From Hyphomonas neptunium ATCC 15444 (GTDB lineage: Bacteria > Pseudomonadota > Alphaproteobacteria > Caulobacterales > Hyphomonadaceae), in assembly GCF_000013025.1 (NCBI RefSeq), contig NC_008358.1, forward strand, positions 1,674,001 to 1,738,000: a DNA stretch of 64,000 nt, in the 5' to 3' direction. The notes beneath the pieces are model-generated. The model made no database searches and was not told where the DNA came from. It saw only the letters and a list, made by a program, of their open reading frames with translations. Below are positions 16,919-25,443 of the stretch, in pieces; the stretch's first letter is position 1; every line of letters begins with the position of its first letter. The translations under genes and the position numbers were made by a program.

Positions 16919-17889
16919 GCGGGGCCAACCTCATCATACCTGACGATTTCGGCCGCGGTGACATCACACCGCGGCCGGACGCATTTATGGGCCAGCGCCT
17001 CACCGGCGAAACCATGGGCACCACATGGTCGGCCAGCTGGTGCGCCGCCCCCGGACTATCCGAGGAGAGGGTGAAGGCGGCGCTGGAGGCCAACTTCGCA
17101 GCGATCATTTCCTCCATGAGCCCGTGGGAGCCTGCCTCCCTCATATCGCAATTCAACCGCCTTCCGCGCGGCGGCAGTCTCGCCATCGACACGGCCTTTG
17201 CCGAAGTGATGGCGATGGCGCTGGAGGTGGCTGATGCCTCCGGCGGCGCCTTCGATCCCTGCCTCGGCGGCGCAGTCATGCGCCGGGGGTTTGGCCCTGC
17301 CGGTATTGGCGCGGGGCAGGAGGGCAGGGCGCATGGCCCCGCCGTGTGGAGCCAGCTGCTGCCCGAACCTGTCCGCCTCTATCAGCCCGGCGGTGTCACG
17401 CTGGACCTCAACGCCGTCGCCAAGGGCTACGCCGTCGATCAGATGGGCCGCGTGCTTGAGGGGCTTGGCCTCACCCAGTTCCTCGTCGAAATCGGCGGCG
17501 AGTTCACCGCGCGGGGCGTGAAGCCGGACCGGTCGCCCTGGTGGGTCGATCTGGAAAACCCGTCACCTCAAGAGGCGCCGTGGCGTCTTGCGCTGGTCGG
17601 TCATGGTGTGGCGACGTCTGGCGACTATCGGCAGCAAGTTGTCCAGAATTGTCTCAAAGTGTCCCACATCGTCCCGGCGATGACCCGGCAATGTAGCCAG
17701 TTGGACCTCGCCTGCGTCACGGTTGTCCACGATAATTGCGCCCTTGCAGACGCCTGGGCCACCGCGCTTTTCGCCATGGGCGATACAGCCAGCCTCACCC
17801 TCGCCAACCGTCTGAACCTCCCCATCCTCCTGCAATACCGCGACGCCCCTGCCAGGGCGTCGACCCTCATGTCAGGCTGGCTCATCTGA
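16915..17889 (+). CDS. apbE: ApbE-family FAD:protein FMN transferase
   Basis: ApbE enzymes use FAD to attach FMN to a Thr or Ser in target proteins. This one has the family motifs GETMGTTWS near the N-terminus, LDLNAVAKGYAVDQM, EIGGEFTARG and VATSGDY. The start is uncertain: TTG at 16915 overlaps the DUF4198 stop and gives 324 residues, and ATG at 16987 gives 300. Neither gives a Sec signal peptide or lipobox, unlike many periplasmic ApbE proteins. The nearby DUF2271 protein with its DGVSGPT motif is the likely substrate, but it is predicted to be periplasmic, so where the reaction happens is open. Confidence 0.88.
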   Translation: MSGANLIIPDDFGRGDITPRPDAFMGQRLTGETMGTTWSASWCAAPGLSEERVKAALEANFAAIISSMSPWEPASLISQFNRLPRGGSLAIDTAFAEVMAMALEVADASGGAFDPCLGGAVMRRGFGPAGIGAGQEGRAHGPAVWSQLLPEPVRLYQPGGVTLDLNAVAKGYAVDQMGRVLEGLGLTQFLVEIGGEFTARGVKPDRSPWWVDLENPSPQEAPWRLALVGHGVATSGDYRQQVVQNCLKVSHIVPAMTRQCSQLDLACVTVVHDNCALADAWATALFAMGDTASLTLANRLNLPILLQYRDAPARASTLMSGWLI

Positions 17890-17990
17890 CCTTGGGGCAG
17901 GGCGCTCTGCGGCTGCGTCAGCGTGGGTGAATATCCATCTGACACCCAGGCTGACGAAATAATACCCTGTAAAATATAGATATATAAATT

Positions 17991-18009
17991 GAGAATGATA
18001 ATCATTTTT
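17991..18009 (+). promoter_or_regulatory. Fur box upstream of the TonB-dependent receptor
   Basis: The 19-base sequence GAGAATGATAATCATTTTT differs from the classical Fur box (GATAATGATAATCATTATC) at only three positions and keeps the central AATGATAATCATT palindrome. It lies 66 bases before the receptor start codon within an AT-rich stretch, a position suited to repression by Fe-Fur. This is the strongest regulatory signal in the window. Confidence 0.85.
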
Positions 18010-18074
18010 GCTTGATCCGCTGGGCGTATGCACGTAGGGAGACTGAGAATAATTCGCAATCGCAGGGGTCTGCA

Positions 18075-20474
18075 ATGAAATCCTATCTCGCCCGGAAGGC
18101 CGTCATCAACGGCGCCATGCTCGCCGCTGTCCTCTCAGGACCGGCCGCTTTCGCTGATGAAACCGATACAGAACGCCAGATGCGCCTCAACGAGATCGTC
18201 GTCACCGCCGCCGGCTTCGAACAGAAGCTCGTCGACGCCCCTGCCAGCATCAGCATCGTGACGGTAGAGGAGCTCAAGGAGCGCCCTTACATGACCCTCA
18301 TTGATGCCGTCCGCGATCTGGAAGGCGTAGATGTCGGAGAAACCTCAGACAAAACAGGGCAGCGCACGATCAGCATGCGCGGGATGGGCTCCGACTACAC
18401 GCTCGTCCTGATCAACGGCAAACGCCAGAACAACCATGGCGACATCTATCCCAACAATTTCGGCGGCAACCAGTTCAACCACATTCCGCCCCTGGACACG
18501 ATCGAGCAGATCGAGGTCATCCGCGGTCCAGCATCCACCCTCTATGGCTCCGATGCGCTGGGCGGTGTCATCAACATCATCACCAAGAAGGTCGCCGATC
18601 GCTGGACTGGCTCGGGCACCATCAGCCGCAGTATTCAGGAAGACAGCGCCTTCGGTGACGATACGACCGTCGACCTCTTCGCCTCCGGCCCGCTGGTGCC
18701 AGGCAAGCTCAATCTGAGTGGCCGGGGCAGCTGGTACAAACGCGATGCGTCCAATCCGGCCTATGAGCCTGTAACGGATCCCGACGGCAATATCGTCAAC
18801 CGCTCACTGGGCTTTGGCGGCGGCGGCAAGACAGTGGACAACACCAACATCTCCTACGGCTTCACCCTCGCCTGGGTGCCCACCGCCAACCAGACCATCA
18901 CATTCGACTATGATGGCTCCAAGCAGGACTACGACAACAAGATCAAGATCAACGACGAGGGCGAAGAAGAATACCCGGTCGGTACGGTCGACAACATCAA
19001 CAGCATTTTCACCGCCGGCAACTATTGCCTGGGCGCCGCCGGGCGGAACGAAGAAGCCTGCCTTGAGGGCGGCGGAACCTGGGCGCGCCGCGCCAATCCC
19101 CGCGTCGGCTACAGCCCGACACAGGAGTTCACGCGCGACAGCTGGTCATTGACGCATGACGGGGAGTGGGGCTTCGGCAACAGCTTTGTCTCGCTGGCCT
19201 ATTTTGCCACCAACAATAATGGCCGCACATTGCCGTTCAGCGTGGCAGAGCGTGAACTGCTGCTCGAAATCGTTGATGGCACCGGCGAATATGCCGGTCT
19301 GACTGAGGACGAGCGCCGCAACATTGCCGAGACCACCTTCCTTCCACGTCCCAAGCGGACACTGGAAAGCGCGCAATATACCCTCGATGCCAAACTCGAC
19401 ATGCCGTTTGAATTTGCTGGCAAGCACACCGTTGTTGTGGGTGGTCAGGTTATTCAGGGCGAGTTGACCGATGGCGTGTTCGGCCTGGAAGATGGTACGG
19501 CCGGTGAGGCGCAGGAACACAACATGTTCTCGCTGTTCGCCGAGGATACTTGGGAGATCGTCGAGCCCTTCTCGCTGACGGGCGGTGTGCGCTATGACAA
19601 TCACGATGTGTTTGGAGATCAGGTCAGCCCGCGCATATATGGCGTCTACACCATTTCGCCGAGCCTGACGCTGAAAGGCGGCGTCAGCACCGGTTTCAAG
19701 ACGCCCAAAACCACCCAGCTCTATGACGGTGTCGTCGGCTTTGGCGGACAGGGAACATCACCCTTCTTCGGCAATCCGGACCTTGAGCCGGAAACCAGCA
19801 CGAGCGCTGAAATCGCCGTCTACTGGCAGCATTCCAATGGCCACAACTTCAACGCAACCGTGTTCCGCAACGAGTTCAGCGACAAGATCGCTTCGCAGCC
19901 TTGCGGCATCGGGCTGGAGCTCAGCTGCTCCAGCACCGGGGAGTATGCTGACCTGGGGTATGCCACGAGCAGCAAGACGGTGAACATTGACGAAGTGGTG
20001 ATTGAGGGGGCCGAACTGGCCGGCCGCTATGAGATCCTCGACAATCTGAGCTTCCGTGCCAACTATACGTATACGGACAGCGAACAGAAAAGCGGCGCGC
20101 AGGCGGGCCAGCCCCTGAACAATACCGCCAAGCACATGGCCAATGCGACGCTCGACTGGTCAATTACGGACAGGTTCAGCACGCAGCTGTCGGTCGAAGC
20201 CCGTTCCAAACGCTATCGGGGTGTGAGCAGCACGACGGGGGATCATCTGTACTACAAGGACTATGAGCTGTTTAATCTTGGCGCCCAGTACCGCGTGAAT
20301 GACTTCGTGACGCTCAGTGGCCGGGTGAACAATCTGCTGGATGAGGATTTCACCAGCTACCAGTATGAATTCCTCGACAATGGCGACGGCACATATGAGC
20401 TGAGCACGCAGGACAACTACAACATCAAGGACAAAGCCCGTAGTTTCTGGGTCAGCATGAACGTCCGCTTCTGA
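18075..20474 (+). CDS. TonB-dependent siderophore/iron receptor
   Basis: A 799-residue outer-membrane receptor. It has a signal peptide (MKSYLARKAV...GPAAFA), a TonB-box-like EIVVTA at about residue 40, and a plug domain to about residue 170 with RGMGSDYTLVLINGKRQ and the signature YGSDALGGVINIITKK. A 22-strand-type barrel follows, ending in Phe (VSMNVRF), as expected for outer-membrane insertion. ATG 18075 was chosen over the upstream in-frame codon at 18012 because it gives a proper signal peptide and has AGGGG upstream; 18012 lies at the end of the Fur box. It resembles CirA/FepA-type receptors; the ligand cannot be told. Confidence 0.93.
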   Translation: MKSYLARKAVINGAMLAAVLSGPAAFADETDTERQMRLNEIVVTAAGFEQKLVDAPASISIVTVEELKERPYMTLIDAVRDLEGVDVGETSDKTGQRTISMRGMGSDYTLVLINGKRQNNHGDIYPNNFGGNQFNHIPPLDTIEQIEVIRGPASTLYGSDALGGVINIITKKVADRWTGSGTISRSIQEDSAFGDDTTVDLFASGPLVPGKLNLSGRGSWYKRDASNPAYEPVTDPDGNIVNRSLGFGGGGKTVDNTNISYGFTLAWVPTANQTITFDYDGSKQDYDNKIKINDEGEEEYPVGTVDNINSIFTAGNYCLGAAGRNEEACLEGGGTWARRANPRVGYSPTQEFTRDSWSLTHDGEWGFGNSFVSLAYFATNNNGRTLPFSVAERELLLEIVDGTGEYAGLTEDERRNIAETTFLPRPKRTLESAQYTLDAKLDMPFEFAGKHTVVVGGQVIQGELTDGVFGLEDGTAGEAQEHNMFSLFAEDTWEIVEPFSLTGGVRYDNHDVFGDQVSPRIYGVYTISPSLTLKGGVSTGFKTPKTTQLYDGVVGFGGQGTSPFFGNPDLEPETSTSAEIAVYWQHSNGHNFNATVFRNEFSDKIASQPCGIGLELSCSSTGEYADLGYATSSKTVNIDEVVIEGAELAGRYEILDNLSFRANYTYTDSEQKSGAQAGQPLNNTAKHMANATLDWSITDRFSTQLSVEARSKRYRGVSSTTGDHLYYKDYELFNLGAQYRVNDFVTLSGRVNNLLDEDFTSYQYEFLDNGDGTYELSTQDNYNIKDKARSFWVSMNVRF

Positions 20475-20510
20475 TCCTGTAATTCCGGCATCAGAATTGA
20501 CCTGAAACAG

Positions 20511-20545
20511 ACAGGCGCTCGCGACATGCGGGCGCCTGTTCATTT
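20511..20545 (+). terminator. Rho-independent terminator after TonB receptor
   Basis: Eight-base perfect stem ACAGGCGC/GCGCCTGT (20511-20518 with 20532-20539) around a 13-base loop, followed by TCATTTTCT. It sits 37 bases after the receptor stop codon. Confidence 0.75.
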
Positions 20546-20589
20546 TCTGGGGAATTCTACCGCAATGCCTTCATTCGCTTGATGGTTTC

Positions 20590-20612
20590 CCGGTGACGTG
20601 GATCATCACCGG
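20590..20612. promoter_or_regulatory. Dyad upstream of D-lactate dehydrogenase
   Basis: Perfect seven-base inverted repeat CCGGTGA/TCACCGG with a nine-base spacer, centred about 35 bases before the dld start codon. It could be an operator, for instance for the FCD-type GntR regulator encoded at the far end of dld. It is not followed by a T-run, so a terminator is unlikely. Confidence 0.4.
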
Positions 20613-20635
20613 AATATTGATGATACCTAATCGGC

Positions 20636-22297
20636 ATGATCTCAGACGCCGCCTTGATTCGAGAACTCAAAGTCATTGTCGGCTCTGGTCATGTAAACGT
20701 GCGTGACGACAGGCGGGCCTCTGGCAAGCCGGTTACATTTGTGCGGCCGCGCACGCTGGTTGAGGTATGGCGCGTGGCCAGGGCGAGCGTGCGCGCCGGG
20801 CGGATCATTCTGATGCGGGCGGGCGGCACCAGCCTTACGGGCGGATCGGCGCCGAACGGCGCGTATGATCGCGGTGTGGTGGTCATCAACACGATGCGCC
20901 TGAAGGGTATTCACATGTTGAATGCCGGGGCGCAGGTGCTTTGCCTGCCGGGCACAACGCTGTTCGAACTGGAACGGGAATTGCGCCCCTTGCAGCGGGA
21001 GCCACATTCCGAGCTCGGATCAACCTGGCTCGGCGCTTCCGTGATTGGGGGGGTCTGCAACAATTCCGGCGGCGCGCAGGTGCGGCGTGGCCCGGCTTAT
21101 ACTGAAGCGGCGCTTTATGCGCATGTGGATGAGACGGGCGAACTGCGGCTGGTCAACGAGCTGGGCATGGATCTTGGGCGCGACCCGGAGGAGCAGCTGG
21201 AAAGTCTGGAGCGTGGAGAATTCGTGCGGGTACTGCATGACATGCATGAGCGCGCCTGCTCGGCACATGGCTTTGTGGAGCGGGTCCGCGATGTGGACGC
21301 CCCGTCTCCGGCGCGGTTCAATGCTGACCCGCGATACCTGAAGGGCGCGTCCGGAAGTGCGGGCCGGTTGATCGTGTTTGCCGTGCGCCTGGATACATTT
21401 CCAAGGGCGGCGAATACCCAGGTGTTTCATGTCGCGACCGACGATGCCGGTGTGCTGTCGGATGTCCGGCGGCGGATGCTGGGGCAGGCGGCTCTGGTGC
21501 CGATTTCGGCCGAGTATATGCACCGGGACACATTCCGGATGGCGGAGCGCGAGGGGAAGGATCTTCTTCTGGCCGTGCGGACGGCCGGAGCCGACAGGTT
21601 GCCTTTCCTGTTTGGATTCAAGGCTGGAGTTGATGGGGTTGCCCGATGGCTCGGATTTGGCCGTGCGTGTTTGACGGACCGGCTGCTTCAGGCGGTTGGG
21701 CGGCTGGCGCCGCCGCAACTTTCCGAGACGTTGCGGCAGATGGGCGAGCAATATGCGCACCACCTGTTCCTCAAGGTGGAGGCCGATCAGGCCGCTGGCG
21801 TGCGCGCGCTGCTGGCCGATGTGGTGCCCGCACTTAAGGGCGCGTGCCATGAATGCTCACCCGCAGAAGGCAGGCAGGTGTTCCTGCATCGGTTTGCGGC
21901 AACTGGCGCGGCGGCGCGCCATGCCGCTATGAGCCGAGGCAAGGCGGGCGCCGTGGTGGAGTTGGACGTGGCGTTGAGGCGGAACGACAAGGCCTGGTGG
22001 TATGTGTTGCCAGATCACCTGAAGGGCATGGTTGAGCATACGCTCGTACACGGTCATTTCTTTTGCCATGTGTTTCAACAGGATTACATTCTGAAGAAGG
22101 GCGCTGACGCTGCCGCGTTCCGGCGGGGCATGGCGGCCCATTATGAGGCGCGGGGCGCTGAATGCCCGGCAGAACATAATGTGGGGCATCGCCACAAGGC
22201 CAAGCCGGCGCTGGCGGCGTTTTACCGGAAGCTTGATCCCACGAACACGCTCAATCCCGGCATCGGCAGGACATCGCGCGACAAAAACTGGAAATAG
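20636..22297 (+). CDS. dld: Quinone-dependent D-lactate dehydrogenase
   Basis: A 553-residue FAD-linked enzyme close in sequence to E. coli Dld (571 residues). The FAD-binding region has RAGGTSLTGGSAPNG and PHSELGSTWLGASVIGGVCNNSGG. The C-terminus has EHNVGH-like AEHNVGHRHKAKPAL and DPTNTLNPGIGRTSRDKNWK, both characteristic of this family and not of the generic glycolate-oxidase type. It oxidises D-lactate to pyruvate at the inner membrane and feeds electrons to quinones, which the cyd oxidase further on could accept. It is convergent with a GntR regulator gene (6-bp gap). Confidence 0.93.
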   Translation: MISDAALIRELKVIVGSGHVNVRDDRRASGKPVTFVRPRTLVEVWRVARASVRAGRIILMRAGGTSLTGGSAPNGAYDRGVVVINTMRLKGIHMLNAGAQVLCLPGTTLFELERELRPLQREPHSELGSTWLGASVIGGVCNNSGGAQVRRGPAYTEAALYAHVDETGELRLVNELGMDLGRDPEEQLESLERGEFVRVLHDMHERACSAHGFVERVRDVDAPSPARFNADPRYLKGASGSAGRLIVFAVRLDTFPRAANTQVFHVATDDAGVLSDVRRRMLGQAALVPISAEYMHRDTFRMAEREGKDLLLAVRTAGADRLPFLFGFKAGVDGVARWLGFGRACLTDRLLQAVGRLAPPQLSETLRQMGEQYAHHLFLKVEADQAAGVRALLADVVPALKGACHECSPAEGRQVFLHRFAATGAAARHAAMSRGKAGAVVELDVALRRNDKAWWYVLPDHLKGMVEHTLVHGHFFCHVFQQDYILKKGADAAAFRRGMAAHYEARGAECPAEHNVGHRHKAKPALAAFYRKLDPTNTLNPGIGRTSRDKNWK

Positions 22298-22303
22298 ACC
22301 GGC

Positions 22304-23125
22304 CTAGCTGTGGTCGTGCCAGACCACGCGCTTGGCAAGCTCGCGTGGGTACTCTGTCCGCATGGTGGCCAGATAAGCCTCTTCCAGCCGCCGCAAGGCG
22401 TTGGCCGCGCCGGCAGGATCATTGGCCGCGACAGAATCCCGAAGCGTGCAGAGGCCGCCCAGCGCTGCTTCGCGCTGGGCTTCATTCGGCCGGATGCCCG
22501 AGGTCCAGGTGATGCGGCGCAAGGCGGGTAGCAGAAAGAGGAACAGCGGATTGCGGGCGGTCAGGGCCAGCTGGTCCCAGAATTCCAGATAGAGCTGATA
22601 AAAGGCGTCATAGTCGCCGAGATTGAGTTTGAGCTCGTCCAGAAGATCGCTCAATTCCCGGACGTCATCGGGCGTGGCACGCTGGGCGGCGAGCGCGGCC
22701 ATGCCCGGTTCAATGGCAATGCGGGACTCGATGAGGGATTCAATGGTGGCTTCCGAGAACTGGAGCAGGAGGGCGATTGTGGAGGCCAGGTTTTCCCATT
22801 GCGGATTGGCGACGAAGTGTCCGCCATTGGGGCCGGTCCGGATTTTCAGGACGCCCTGAAGCTGGAGATAGCGCAGTGCTTCGCGCAGCGTGCCTCTGGC
22901 GACGCGGTAACGTTCGAGCGCGTCAGCTTCCGAGAGGTATTTCTGACCGGGGGGAATGCGTTCCTCATAGATATGGCGCACGATTTCGCGCGCGACTTTC
23001 AGAGCGCCTTTTTCCCGGTCCTTGCGAGGCGCGGTCATCCCAACGGGATTGCGCCCAGCAGGCCGCTGGTTTTCCGTAAGTGTGTGTTTCATTCCCCGTC
23101 CAGACTCGTAACCAATGCTGTGCAT
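22304..23125 (-). CDS. GntR-family (FadR/FCD subfamily) regulator
   Basis: The N-terminal winged helix lies around residues 45-110 (IYEERIPPGQKYLSEADALERYRVARGTLREALRYLQLQGVLKIRTGPNGG), followed by an all-helical FCD ligand-binding domain (ESRIAIEPGMAALAAQRAT...). FCD regulators commonly sense organic acids such as lactate or pyruvate; with dld next door, control of D-lactate use is a reasonable inference. ATG at 23125 gives 273 residues, and ATG 23092 (MKHTLTEN) is an alternative with 262. The N-terminal 35 residues are poorly conserved-looking, so the shorter form is quite possible. Confidence 0.85.
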   Translation of the reverse strand: MHSIGYESGRGMKHTLTENQRPAGRNPVGMTAPRKDREKGALKVAREIVRHIYEERIPPGQKYLSEADALERYRVARGTLREALRYLQLQGVLKIRTGPNGGHFVANPQWENLASTIALLLQFSEATIESLIESRIAIEPGMAALAAQRATPDDVRELSDLLDELKLNLGDYDAFYQLYLEFWDQLALTARNPLFLFLLPALRRITWTSGIRPNEAQREAALGGLCTLRDSVAANDPAGAANALRRLEEAYLATMRTEYPRELAKRVVWHDHS

Positions 23126-23349
23126 TCCGGGAGTATTCCCAGGCAGTGCAGCGTCCCCTTGGCTAATATGGTTAATGCGCCGTCCTTGGTCTGGCAGTCA
23201 ACCTTTACGGAGACGGTGCACGGGTGAATGGCGCGAGGGAAACTGAAATCAGGGGTAAATTCCGGGCGGCAACAGCGACCGCAGCCGTTTTGCCCGGAAC
23301 ACGCGATGGGCGTGGCCGGCAGGGGCTGAATTGGTGGCAAAGGCGGGCG

Positions 23350-24039
23350 TCAGGACGTGTCCGCGAAGTGGCCGGGCGCAGCGCGCGCCTTTGGCGGCGC
23401 GGCATGATTGAGAAGCGCCCAGAGTTCGGCGCGGGGGATAACCGGTTTGACGCGGCGCATGGGAATGCCGGCCGCTTTCAGAAGAGAGGCGAACCGGATG
23501 GCATGGGCATGGGGATCGTCGAGGATCGCCCGCATGGCCTTGAGACGCGCATCGAGCAGGCTGAGGGGATCGGCGACGGGCGCAGCGGCTGTCGGGCCGC
23601 GCGGTGTCTGCGAGCGATCTGGTGTCTGGGTGGGCGATGACCGGCGTTTCTTGCGGTTTGCCAGGGCGGGCGCAGGCGCGCCGTATTTTTCCAGGTCTTT
23701 GGCCAGCTGTGAGAGATTAAGGGAAAAACGCGCCGGCAGGCGGCGGGGCCGGGGTGGCCGTGGCGCGCAGGCCGAAGCGCGGGGCGTGAAGGGCGCGGGT
23801 TTGGGGGCGTGCGGGGCAGCGCGCATGCAGATGAGGAGGCAACGGAAGATGTGTTCCATCCTGCCGGTGCGCGCTTGCAGAAACCGCAGGAGCCGCGTGC
23901 GGGTTTTGCCGCGCGTCATGCCGGGCAGGCAGCGGCAGGCAATGATCAGCGCAAGGAGCAGGCTGCGCGCCAGCGTCCAGGCGGCAGAGCCGGGACGGGG
24001 ACGGCGCGCGCGGGCGTAGGAGGACGTGCCTTTGATCAT
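23350..24039 (-). CDS. Hypothetical Arg/Pro-rich protein with N-terminal hydrophobic segment
   Basis: A 229-residue open frame with no family I recognise. The N-terminal part has a hydrophobic helix (TLARSLLLALIIACRCLPG) followed by basic helices with repeated RxxR patterns. A Pro/Arg/Ala-rich central linker (PRPPRPRRLPARF, TQTPDRSQTPRGPTAAAP) and a C-terminal helical segment (LLDARLKAMRAILDDPHAHAIRFASLLKAAGIPM) follow. The opposite strand is also open over much of it, so coding is likely but not certain. The strand choice rests on the sensible N-terminus and C-terminal domain. It lies between the GntR gene and cydX with no obvious operon partner. Confidence 0.5.
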   Translation of the reverse strand: MIKGTSSYARARRPRPGSAAWTLARSLLLALIIACRCLPGMTRGKTRTRLLRFLQARTGRMEHIFRCLLICMRAAPHAPKPAPFTPRASACAPRPPRPRRLPARFSLNLSQLAKDLEKYGAPAPALANRKKRRSSPTQTPDRSQTPRGPTAAAPVADPLSLLDARLKAMRAILDDPHAHAIRFASLLKAAGIPMRRVKPVIPRAELWALLNHAAPPKARAAPGHFADTS

Positions 24040-24106
24040 GCCGTCAAATGTGGCGGCAGAGCCTATCCCGGCGGATTCGATGGCGGGGATGTGTAATGGT
24101 TACAGG

Positions 24107-24131
24107 AAAACCCCCGTGGACAAGGGCTTTT
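24107..24131 (-). terminator. Possible terminator after the cydABX operon
   Basis: On the minus strand, AAAAGCCC and GGGGGTTTT can pair (with a small internal mismatch) around an eight-base loop, followed by T residues. It starts about 20 bases after the cydX stop codon. The stem is short, so this is tentative. Confidence 0.4.
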
Positions 24132-24152
24132 CCTATCCCCGCAATTTACGTC

Positions 24153-24275
24153 TCAGCGATCAATCTCCAGATCGTTTTCGCCCGCTTCGCCCATGGAGAC
24201 CTCGTTCCACATAGCGTTGAGGATGCTGAAGGTCAGCGCGAAGCCGAGGCCGAGTATCCAGGTGAAGTACCACAT
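24153..24275 (-). CDS. cydX: Cytochrome bd oxidase small subunit CydX
   Basis: A 40-residue protein too short for most gene callers. It begins MWYFTWILGLGFALTFSILN, a single transmembrane helix with the W-Y-F-x-W-I-L-G start typical of CydX, and continues with AMWNEVS and an acidic tail. It lies 13 bases after cydB with a TGAGGAGA ribosome-binding site, exactly where CydX is encoded in other Proteobacteria. CydX packs on CydA and stabilises the haems; without it bd oxidase activity drops (family knowledge). Family, position and ribosome-binding site agree, so the call is firm. Confidence 0.9.
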   Translation of the reverse strand: MWYFTWILGLGFALTFSILNAMWNEVSMGEAGENDLEIDR

Positions 24276-24288
24276 TGTTTTCGTCTCC

Positions 24289-25431
24289 TCAGTATTTGCC
24301 TTCGCTGGTGGCTTCTTCGACGGTCAGGCGGCCCCAGAGAACCTTGAAGACCCAGGCCGTGTAAGCGAGCACGAGCGGCAGGAAGATCGCGGTGGCGATC
24401 AGCATGATGAACAGCGTGATATGGCTGGAAGAACTGTCCCAGACGGTGAGGCTCACCGACGGGTTCACGCTGCTGGGCAGGATGAAGGGGAACATCGAGG
24501 CGCCCACGGACGCGACGATGCCGGCCGATGCGAAGCCCGAACCTGCCAGTGCAAGCGAGGATTTGCGCCCCAGCGCCCAGAGCGCAAGCAGGCTGCCGCC
24601 GAAGCCGGCGAGCGGGGCCAGCAACAGGAAAGGATAGCGGGCATAATTGCCCATCCACGCGCCGGCCTCGACGACCACATCCTTGCGCAGCGGGTTTGCC
24701 GGGCCGTGGGGGTCGATGTCGGACACGATGCGGTAGCCCATGCCGGACTGCCAGAGCCAGATGCCGGCGATGGCGTAGAAGGCGATGACGGCGATGGCGG
24801 CCAGGCGGCCATACAGGATGGCGCGGTCCATCACCGGGCCATGCTCGATCTTCACCACCAGCCAGGAGGCGCCGTGCACCACCAGCATGGCGACGGAGGC
24901 CAGACCCGCGAGCAGGGCGAACGGGTTCAGCAGGCCGAGGAGGCCGCCGTCATAGGTGGCGCGCATGGTGCGGTCGATGTCGAACGGGACTCCCTGCAAC
25001 ACGTTGCCGAGGGCAACGCCGAAGATCAGTGCCGGGACGAAGCCGCCGGTAAAGAGGGCCCAGTCCCAGTTGCGCCGCCATTGTTTGCCGGCGCGTTTGG
25101 AGCGGTATTTGAAGCCCACCGGCCGCAGGATCAGCGCGGCAAGCACGACAAACATGGCCAGGTAAAAGCCCGAGAAACTGATGGCGTAGACATAGGGCCA
25201 GGCGGCAAACAGCGCGCCGCCGCCGGTGATCAGCCAGACCTGGTGGCCTTCCCACATCGGGGCAATGGAGTTGATGACGAGGCGGCGCTCATCATCGGTC
25301 TTGCCGACGAAGGGGAGAAGGGTGGCAACGCCCAGATCATAACCATCCGTCACCGCGTAGCCGATGAAGAGGACGCCGACGAGCGCCCACCAGATGACCT
25401 TCAGCGTGGCATAGTCGAGTGGGATGTCCAT
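24289..25431 (-). CDS. cydB: Cytochrome bd ubiquinol oxidase subunit II
   Basis: A 380-residue protein with about nine hydrophobic helices. The N-terminus MDIPLDYATLKVIWWALVGVLFIGYAVTDGYDLGVATLLPFVGKTDDERR is a textbook CydB start, including the conserved GYDLG. CydB pairs with CydA in the inner membrane to form the high-affinity, non-proton-pumping quinol oxidase. It lies 12 bp after cydA and 13 bp before cydX, all on the minus strand, so a three-gene operon is clear. Confidence 0.95.
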   Translation of the reverse strand: MDIPLDYATLKVIWWALVGVLFIGYAVTDGYDLGVATLLPFVGKTDDERRLVINSIAPMWEGHQVWLITGGGALFAAWPYVYAISFSGFYLAMFVVLAALILRPVGFKYRSKRAGKQWRRNWDWALFTGGFVPALIFGVALGNVLQGVPFDIDRTMRATYDGGLLGLLNPFALLAGLASVAMLVVHGASWLVVKIEHGPVMDRAILYGRLAAIAVIAFYAIAGIWLWQSGMGYRIVSDIDPHGPANPLRKDVVVEAGAWMGNYARYPFLLLAPLAGFGGSLLALWALGRKSSLALAGSGFASAGIVASVGASMFPFILPSSVNPSVSLTVWDSSSSHITLFIMLIATAIFLPLVLAYTAWVFKVLWGRLTVEEATSEGKY

Positions 25432-25443
25432 GTGTGTTCTCCC

